Below are positions 57,060 to 64,000 of a stretch of 64,000 nt of DNA, piece by piece. The stretch is from the NCBI GenBank assembly GCA_003049485.1, contig PYST01000083.1, forward strand, positions 8,498 through 72,497, in the 5' to 3' direction. Position 1 is the stretch's first letter. Each line of letters begins with the position of its first letter. This DNA comes from Ophioceras dolichostomum. Taxonomy: Eukaryota; Ascomycota; Sordariomycetes; Magnaporthales; Ophioceraceae. The notes under the pieces are model-generated. The model saw nothing but the letters and a program-made list of their open reading frames with translations, made no database searches and was not told the DNA's origin. Made by a program: the position numbers and the translations under genes.

Positions 57060-59930
57060 TCAGATATCCCCCCTCATAAACGCATTCCGGATCCTCAACA
57101 GGTCGATCAGATCCCGGTCCTCCGCCGACGGCGAGCCCCTGTCGTCATCGCCCACGCCCGCGATGGCCACGGCGTCGCCCGCGTCCGCGCCCTTCTTGCC
57201 CGAGCCCACCGCGGCGCTCAGCACGGCGGCGATGCTGACGCCGCCGGCGCCCACGCCGGGGATGACGTCTTGGATGGGCGCTTTGGTGCGGGGCATCGGG
57301 ACGGCTACGATGGGCACGTTGAGTCCGGCGCCGGCTAGTTTCTGGACGGCAGACGCCGCGATGCTGCCCTTCTTGGAGTTGTTGTTGGTGCTGTTGTCTG
57401 CCAGGTCAGGCGTGACAGTCTCGTTTTCTGTCTCGGGAGACGAAGAGCTAGAATCCGGTGATGATGAAGAGGATTTGCTGTTGGTGCTGTCGGGCGAAGA
57501 CATGATCATAGACTCCGGGGAAGACGTCATCGTCCAGGCGTCCCAGTCGTCCGAGTCCGGCGTCGGGTTCGGCGACGGCGAGGACAGCATCGGCGTTGTG
57601 GGCGATGGCGTGGTAGTGGTGGCGACGCCCGAGCTGTGCACGCCGACGCCGCGACGACGCGCCCAGCGAGACTTGCGGTGGCGGTTGCGGCGGTGCTCGG
57701 ACCACCAGCCCAGCACCGAAGGGGAGGAGGAAGCTGGAGACGGGGTGGACTTGACTTTTGTGAGGGGCTGCATCAGAAGAGCAGTAGGCTGCGGGTCGTC
57801 CAGCTCCATGGAGGTGGGGACGTCTGTGGAAGTGGGTGGTGGAGCGATGGGCTGCTGAGGCGTGGGTGGGCTGGAAGAGTCGGTGTCGGTGTCGATGTCG
57901 GACTGCATCGCGGCCGGGGAGTACACCATCGGCAGCACCTGCGCTCCCGCTCGCCCGTTCGACGACGACAGCAGCCGGTCCGCGTGACCCGGGGTGTCGG
58001 GCCGGGACGGGGCGTGGTGGCGATCGGACGACGTGGTGAACGGGAACGGCGACGACGCCGAGTGGATGGAGTAGATGGACGACGGCGACGACACGGCCGT
58101 GCCGATGATGGCGTTGCCCATGTTGGAGATGCCGAGGCCGATGCCCCGGTCGCCGTCGCCCGTCCTCGGCGCGGCGGGCGAGTCGAGGTCGCGGCCCAAA
58201 CCCAGACCGGTGGAGGTGGTCGGGCCTGAGAGGCCCAAACCTGTCAGGCCCAAACCGAGACCGCGGCTGGAACTGCTGCTGCCGGAACTCGAACCAAGCG
58301 GCCGGAATGAGTCAAGACCCGTGAGCTGCGCGACCTTGTGGAGGCTGCGCCGCGCACGCTGCTTCTGGGCCGCTGACTCGCGCGACGCCGAGCGGTTATA
58401 CCGCTTCAGCGCGTTGCCGCCTTCCTCATCGTCGCCAGAGTCCTCGGGGTCCGAGAGCAGATCCGTCAGGTCGGCCAGGTTGGCCGGGTTGCCCAGGTCG
58501 AACGCGGCGTCGTACTCGTCGTCGTCCATGATGGCATCGTTGCTGCTGCCGCGGCGCTGGACGTTTGCGTTCATGTTCGTGCGACGGGCGCGACGAGTGT
58601 GGGCGAAGATGCGGTGCGAGGTCGACCCCGCCGGGCCGACGTATGGGCTGCTGTGGCTGTGGCTGCGGCTGTTTTGGGTTTGGCTGCCGAGCGGCGCAGA
58701 GGCCGGGGCCGCGGCCACCGCGATTCCAGATGACGACGACCCGGTATGGATCTGCAGAGCTGAAAACGAAAACGAGGCGGATCCACCGTCCACGGGCGCC
58801 GTCGCCGGCCGCTTCGACTCGGCGAGCTTGGTTTCAGCGCTGCGGGCCGCGGCGTCGGCCGCGGCGGCCGCGGCTGTGCTCGCCAGGAGGAGCAGGCCGT
58901 CGCCGTTGTTGGCGCGCTCTTCGGCGTCCTCCACGTTGATGGGCGAGAGGATGAACTGCTCCAGCGGGTTACGGTTCTCATCGTCGTCAGACTCCGATTC
59001 TGACTCGGTTTCGGACTCGTCCTCGTCATCATCATCAGCGATGGCGTTCTCGTTGTTGTTAGTCTTAGCGGCGTCGGTGATGTCCTGCTGGTTGTAGTCG
59101 ATGAAGGTCTTCTTGAACGCCGCGACCGCCGACGACGCCGCGGACGAGACCAGCTTCTCCTTGGCGAGGGCGGCCTCGACCTGCCGACGTGTCGTCAGCA
59201 CGGCGAAGCGCACGTGGTGGCACTCCGAGGGGTAGTCGCAGTGCAGCGCGCAGTTGTGCGTGCGCCCGACGAACATGCCCTCCTTCATGTCGCGCTCGGC
59301 CGACCTGTCCGGGTCGGAAATGGCCGACGCGAAGTTGCGGTCCAGCTGGCTGCGCTTCCACGTGCCCCACGCCGCCCAGTTGGCGTAGTCGAACTCGGCG
59401 CGGCAGGGCCCGCCCGCCCGCCGCTTGCGGGAGGTTCTCCTGCTGCCGCCGTTTCGGGGCGGACTGGACGACGGAGAGTCGCCGCCCGCCGTCGAGCACA
59501 TCTCGTGGCTGCACTCCAGGCACCGCCGCGTGCAGCCCAGGGGGTACACGATGTGGCAGATGTGGCAGCGCCAGAGCCAGGCGTAGGGGTTGGCAGGCGG
59601 AGGGGGAGGAGTGCCTGGTGGCGTGGGGTTCAGGAGACTGAGGTTGTTGTGCTTGCTGCTGAACGCCATGCTGGGCATCACCAGCGCCGGGGCTACGTCT
59701 GGCGTTGGCTCGTTGGACTCCGGGGGCGTTGGGAGGCCATCTGCCCCTGTGACAGCACCGAGACCCGACGACTTGTTGCTGGTAGGGGTAACATTTCCGG
59801 ACGAGCTCAAGCTGTTGCCGCTGTTGCTGGTGGTGTTGCTCTCGTTAGGAGTAACTGGTGGCGAGGAGGCCGAGGATCCAGTCTTGGTGGGACTGCGGGG
59901 GAACATTGAGAGGCGCGACATCATGGCCAT
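57060..59930 (-). CDS. Conserved-looking 956-aa protein with Cys-pair motifs, function unknown
   Basis: This single-exon protein of 956 aa has the following order. Residues 1-115 are Ser/Thr/Pro/Asn-rich. A Cys cluster RCHICHIVYPLGCTRRCLEC occupies about 121-140 with a further Cys at 145 (SHEMC), resembling a zinc-binding ribbon. A conserved-looking block FDYANWAAWGTWKRSQLDRNF follows, then a second Cys/His segment NCALHCDYPSECHHVRF. The remainder is long and disordered: acidic DESETESESESDDDE, a Gly/Leu repeat near GLGLGLTGLGLSG, Ser/Pro/Asp-rich stretches and a terminal Leu/Arg helix (DRDLIDLLRIRNAFMRG). No enzyme motif is visible. A regulatory or nuclear role is plausible but unproven. The first ATG (59930) begins MAMMSRLSMFPRSP; other Met codons follow within 10 residues, so the exact start may vary. 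Confidence 0.72.
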   Translation of the reverse strand: MAMMSRLSMFPRSPTKTGSSASSPPVTPNESNTTSNSGNSLSSSGNVTPTSNKSSGLGAVTGADGLPTPPESNEPTPDVAPALVMPSMAFSSKHNNLSLLNPTPPGTPPPPPANPYAWLWRCHICHIVYPLGCTRRCLECSHEMCSTAGGDSPSSSPPRNGGSRRTSRKRRAGGPCRAEFDYANWAAWGTWKRSQLDRNFASAISDPDRSAERDMKEGMFVGRTHNCALHCDYPSECHHVRFAVLTTRRQVEAALAKEKLVSSAASSAVAAFKKTFIDYNQQDITDAAKTNNNENAIADDDDEDESETESESESDDDENRNPLEQFILSPINVEDAEERANNGDGLLLLASTAAAAAADAAARSAETKLAESKRPATAPVDGGSASFSFSALQIHTGSSSSGIAVAAAPASAPLGSQTQNSRSHSHSSPYVGPAGSTSHRIFAHTRRARRTNMNANVQRRGSSNDAIMDDDEYDAAFDLGNPANLADLTDLLSDPEDSGDDEEGGNALKRYNRSASRESAAQKQRARRSLHKVAQLTGLDSFRPLGSSSGSSSSSRGLGLGLTGLGLSGPTTSTGLGLGRDLDSPAAPRTGDGDRGIGLGISNMGNAIIGTAVSSPSSIYSIHSASSPFPFTTSSDRHHAPSRPDTPGHADRLLSSSNGRAGAQVLPMVYSPAAMQSDIDTDTDSSSPPTPQQPIAPPPTSTDVPTSMELDDPQPTALLMQPLTKVKSTPSPASSSPSVLGWWSEHRRNRHRKSRWARRRGVGVHSSGVATTTTPSPTTPMLSSPSPNPTPDSDDWDAWTMTSSPESMIMSSPDSTNSKSSSSSPDSSSSSPETENETVTPDLADNSTNNNSKKGSIAASAVQKLAGAGLNVPIVAVPMPRTKAPIQDVIPGVGAGGVSIAAVLSAAVGSGKKGADAGDAVAIAGVGDDDRGSPSAEDRDLIDLLRIRNAFMRGDI

Positions 59931-62900
59931 CTCTGCTAGATATACTGTGGTGTATAGATAGATAGGTAGCAGTAGTTTGTACAGAGAATGGGAGAAGAAG
60001 AGAAGAGAAAGAGATCCGATGATGGGTGGTGCCGAGAGTGGCGTTTCAAGAGAATAGATGCTTCGGTTTCTTAACGGCCTCGAGTGTTCAAGTTCGTCAG
60101 GTGAGTGGATAGCCTGTGAATATGCGTCGGGCTTTCAAAAGGTCGTGACTTTCATGGGGCCAAGCCAAGAAGAGTTTTGTCTGGCACGAGGGTATGGTCT
60201 TTCTTTGTCGTCAAAGAGCCCAAAAGGCCAGATGAGAAATTGAAAAAAAGTACCAAGAAGCGTCAAGCTCCTCTGAGGGCGAATGAAAAGAAAAAGGGGG
60301 AGGGGGGTGGTGAACCTGGGAAGAGGAAACCAGAAGGTTAAGGTCGAAGAAAGTGAGTCCCGGTCCAGATAATTATGAGAAGAGAAAGTGTCCGGGTTGC
60401 TCAGGTATTAATCTCCACCACTTGCCAGCCACGTCGACGTGAGCCCCTGTATTATCGGCCGGTACGAAACATTGATGACTGACGAGACTGAGATCAACGA
60501 AGGACAGACAGATAGGGAAAGATGTGAGGCCGGGCCCGTTGCGTGATAAAGTGTGACTAACCCGCGAAGAAGGGACACACCAGAGACAAGACAAGACCAC
60601 AAGCCCGCCGCACCAGCAGGATGAAGAAGCTTTAAAGTTGGGAAAGGGTGTGGTGGGAGGAATGAAGAGGGCGGCGGAACTGAAGGGGAAGGAAAGCAAA
60701 AAAGAACGACTCAGCGAGCGAGAGTGAACGAGAAGGAAAATGAGCAAACGACGAGACAGAGACGAGACGGCTTGTGGGGTACAGGAAACGAAACGAAACA
60801 CGCAGAGAAGGGAAAAAAAGCGAGGCCAGGAAGAAGGACCATCCAAGAAGAGCAAAAAGAGAGAAAGGGAGAAGAGAGAGGGCCGCGGGCCGGGCGTTCA
60901 GAGGGACCGGCGGGCGGCCATCAGCCGTTTTGTATGGAGAGGGGGGAAATATCGGGGGTTTTGTTTACAATGGACGACCGGTAGGCGGCCGCCCTGCGAG
61001 GGCGGCCCCGAGACAAAGGAGGCCCGTGTGGACTTGGAAGCGATGAGTCTTCTTTGTTCAGGGTGAAAAAAAACGATTTCGTATGGCTGACTGTCTGGCT
61101 GACCGCGGGGGACCTGCCCGGCCGCCGCCCGCCGGGTCGGGCTGTGTGGTCGCCGCCCGCAAGCCCAGAAGCGGAAACGCAAAAAGGGACAGCAGGGCCG
61201 CTGGTAATAGAATGAGGAGAAGAAAAAAGTATGAGTCTTAAGCTGTTGTGGTGTTCGGGTGGAGAAAATGAGAGCGAGAGAGGTCGGGGTGGAATCGGCG
61301 TGGGCTGTGGTAGGGCGCTGCCCATTTTGTCGTTTTTCTTTGTGGAAGAAAAGGAATTGGATATTTCTGGAATGTCTCGGCTGGGGGACACATGGAGATG
61401 GATTTTGGAACAAGGCGAACAAAGAAGCGGGAAATAGGAGGGCCCAAAAAAGGTATGAAAGGAGAAAAAGGGACAGGCTGATTTTGAGCTGAGCTGGGAG
61501 AACAAAGAAAACCAAAAGACGAGGAGGGGCATGCCGGAGCCAGAAGCACCAACCACGTCCGAAACTGTGTGAACTAAGGAATTAAGCGTCCAGGAAAAGC
61601 AAGGAGAGATCTATTGATTTCGCGTATCACTTTCCGTGCTGCGTAGTGCTTGATATGTATGAGGAAAAATCTGAGATCTCGCATCGCTTCGGCTGGGTCT
61701 CGGCGTCGATTACAGAGCCGGGGAGAGAATGTGATGAAAAGCCATCTTTTCGGGTCACTGAACCAAAGTGAGAATGTGAAAGAGACGCAACACGGGTGAG
61801 TCTAGTCCGCATGGAGGGAGTGAGAAGTATGCGATGTGCATGCTGGGATTTATCGATCGTCCAACACTAGGTAGTTTAGTACAAAGTCCAATCAATAAAA
61901 GACTCACTCCCTCCTGGTCCCGTTGTCCTCGTTTCGTGCCTTCGTGTGTTGGCCTTACATAAGAGGGAGAAGACGTCGCTCGCTGCACCCAAAGACGCTT
62001 CATTGCTTTGGCCGCTGGTCACCAGCCGGATAACGCCCTGGAAAGGGCTTTCTCCGCCCGACCTTCACTTCTTGCTCAAGATCGGCATCACCGTCGTCGT
62101 CGTCGGGGCTGTTACGTCTGTCAGGGGTTGGTGGGTCGGCAGTACGTCTCGCGGCTCTCGTCAGGTGCTCTGGTAGATCGCCCTGATCTCCCAATCCTTC
62201 TTTATGACGACAATGACTTTAAGCTACCGCCTCATGTAGAACGGTACTAGATAGATGAAGGAGACCGTGATTAGGATTTTTGTGAGCTACCCCGGAGGCA
62301 TGGTGGCGCCGGCGAGGAGCACCTCCGGTAGGGTAAGTCTGGAGTCGGGGCAGTTGCATTCGCAGGAAACAAGTCATGACGTTGCGTCGCCGCCGCCGAA
62401 GGGCTGGCTAAGAGATACTTGATCGAGCTGAGGGTCCATTGATGTGACGTTGATGATGTGTGGGAGGATGGAGTTAGAAGGGAGGGATCGTCCGGTGCGG
62501 CGCAGTGATGGCTGTTGGCCGTTGGCCGTCCTTCCGCTGTGAGAGGAGCCGAAGCCGAGCGGGTATGTATTTGCCGGTGAGAAGGATGGATTGGAAATGC
62601 GGGGGGAGGCCGGCTTGGTGAGATCCGTGGTCCTTCCCAGAGATATGCTCTGCGCTGTATCAGGGGCACAGAAGACAGCCAGCGGCTCTACTACGAGGAC
62701 GAACGCTTGACCTGAGTTGCCATTGATGATATGGACGACGGGGTTGAGGTTAAGGCTTCCAGTAGAAGTGGTGGGAACATGTACTTCCACCCCACATTTT
62801 TGTCTCCTTTTGCCTCATCCCCCTCTTTCACTTCGTCGGCGCACATGCCAGGCGGTGTCCTTGTGTGTTCTTGGTCTTCTTGGGGTTCTTAGGGGTGGTG

Positions 62901-63201
62901 AGCACAACCAAGAGGTGAGCCGCCGCGCCGAGACGAGTTTCCGTCATTGGTCATCAGATCCGGCATGTCGGACCTGACGCATTCCTTGGCGAAGCCGTAC
63001 TGGTCCCGACGTCTCCACCATTGGAAAGGCTCGAGACCTTGGCAGTCATCGGGAGGGACAACATGTCGGTCGGGGAGAGCCATGAGCAGGAAAAAAAGTG
63101 AGGGAGAAGAAGAAACAAATAGCTCGAATTTTGCGTCTAAACTGCCGGATCAGGGCAGGGAGGACAAAGCACCTCGATCGAGACATTAGTCACGGCCGTC
63201 G
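59931..63201. other. Gene-poor region with one unresolved open frame
   Basis: This 3.3-kb interval is polypurine-rich at about 60650-60900, which would fit the 5' leader of the 956-aa gene and promoters further on. An open frame on the minus strand at 62374-62790 (138 codons, beginning MEVHVPTTSTGSLNL) has no family signature. It could be a 3' exon of the small secreted protein gene or noise. No RNA gene is recognised. Confidence 0.35.
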
Positions 63202-63802
63202 TCACTCGGCCTCCCCTGTCGTGACCCCGACCGGCACCTCTAAATCTCCCCGCTGCTGGCACTCCCGCCGATACCTGGGGTTTTCCGAGCGGGAGCTGCA
63301 TGCGAACCTGACAACCTCCGATCCAGTCGCCTTGAACCGGGAAGTTCCGCACGACCAGGTGGTGTTGAGAGTGATCAGGTTGATGACGCTGTCGAATCGG
63401 AAGGACGTCTTGGCCGGCGCGGACGAGTCGACGCAACTATCGTACCATATGAACGGGTCGTAACCGACACCATTACCTGTGAGCGCGACGGACTCGGCCG
63501 AGCACGTTGCCACGTTCCCGGTGGCGTTGTTCTGCAGCTCGAAGCTGATCGCGGTCGGTTGGAACTCCCTCAGATTCCCAGCCTGGACCCATGTCTTGGT
63601 AACCGTAAGGCTCTTGAGGGCCAGAGACTTAGAGGCGCAGTCCTCTTGCTCATCTAACGGCCTGCAGAAATTGCGAGTGAGTGGCTGAGATTTGGTACAT
63701 GGCAGGAGGGAAGAATTAAAGGGGAGGCCAGTTCACGTACGCCGCGAGGGCGATGCCCCCCACCGAGACGGCCACCCAAAGTCCAATCAACACAGATCGC
63801 AT
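63202..63802 (-). CDS. Small secreted Cys-containing protein (3' end uncertain)
   Basis: I do not recognise the family. Exon 1 (63802-63741) encodes a signal peptide, MRSVLIGLWVAVSVGGIALAA. The intron 63740-63662 (donor GTACGT, acceptor TGCAG) is in phase 2. Exon 2 (63661-63202) gives PLDEQEDCASKSLALKSLTV, FELQNNATGNVATC, GYDPFIWYDSCVD, NLITLNTTWSCGTSRF and VVRFACSS, and ends at a TGA. About 173 aa result, with six cysteines and N-glycosylation sites (NNAT, NTT), suiting a small disulphide-bonded extracellular protein. A donor-like GTATCG near 63275 (NP|R) could continue the gene into downstream exons, so the C-terminus is tentative. Effector-like roles are speculation. Confidence 0.6.
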
Positions 63803-64000
63803 GCTGCGGATAGCAAGGCAGAATCGGCAGTTTCGATGGGACATTTATTGCCACAAGCGAATTGGGCATCGACTCGAATCAATCGCCTGTTGCGGAAGAC
63901 GAATCTCGGGCTGCTGTTGAGCTGAAAGAGAAGCCGTCCGGCCACAGACAGGTCCGCCATTCGGGCATCATTGAGGGGAACGTCCTGGCACAATAAAGAG
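63803..64000. other. Right edge, promoter region of the small secreted protein
   Basis: This short terminal stretch lies upstream of the secreted protein gene. An open frame on the minus strand here is most likely 5' UTR or non-coding. No feature is supported. Confidence 0.4.

Noticed and set aside
62889..63083. Minus-strand 64-codon frame (MALPDRHVV...)
   Set aside because: No frame-closing splice to the secreted protein was found, and there is no domain similarity.

Overview
The window is nuclear DNA of a filamentous ascomycete (Pezizomycotina; Sordariomycetes is my best guess, inferred and not proven). The evidence is short introns with GTAAGT/GTATGT-type donors and CTAAC/CTGAC branch sites, a CFEM-domain PTH11-type receptor, an SAD-1/Rdp1-type RNA-dependent RNA polymerase, a secreted LPMO-like protein, and low-complexity Ser/Pro/Gln/acidic tracts in nuclear proteins. 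Intron coordinates were set by hand, by requiring reading-frame closure and family continuity across each junction.

Layout. Positions 1-8.4 kb are a housekeeping block: TAF10 (minus, cut by the left edge), MRE11 (minus), APC10/DOC1 (plus) and a POF1/NMNAT-like nucleotidyltransferase (plus). A U3 snoRNA gene lies at about 8989-9273. From 10.9 to 25.2 kb the genes look outward: a secreted S8 subtilase, a secreted PEBP-fold protein carrying a PYAT minisatellite, a CFEM-GPCR, an acidic Cys-rich secreted protein, an EthD-like/alpha-beta hydrolase fusion and an LPMO-like protein. Positions 26.8-31.6 kb hold an RNA silencing polymerase with an intron-containing tRNA-Tyr upstream of it. Positions 32.6-46.3 kb hold an F-box protein with predicted membrane segments, a large C2H2 protein, an 83-aa unknown and a hemerythrin-like protein. 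A decayed aminoglycoside-phosphotransferase-like gene (46.9-48.3 kb), a 63-aa Cys-rich protein gene with a clear TATA box, and histone H2A.Z follow. A perfect (AG)n tract of about 627 bp (52867-53493) separates H2A.Z from an AidB-like acyl-CoA dehydrogenase. The right end has a 956-aa Cys-motif protein of unknown function and a small secreted protein gene.

Functional links. TAF10 (TFIID/SAGA), H2A.Z and the C2H2 protein belong to transcription and chromatin, MRE11 to DNA repair, APC10 to cell-cycle proteolysis, U3 and tRNA-Tyr to translation, and RdRP to silencing. The secreted and membrane genes serve nutrition and sensing. Nothing indicates a biosynthetic cluster, prophage or CRISPR system, and I see no intact transposon. 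No single previously undescribed multi-gene system stands out. The most interesting items are the F-box/Cys-motif/multi-membrane-segment protein, the EthD-hydrolase fusion, the PYAT repeats in a PEBP protein, the giant AG repeat and regularly spaced CACGT motifs.
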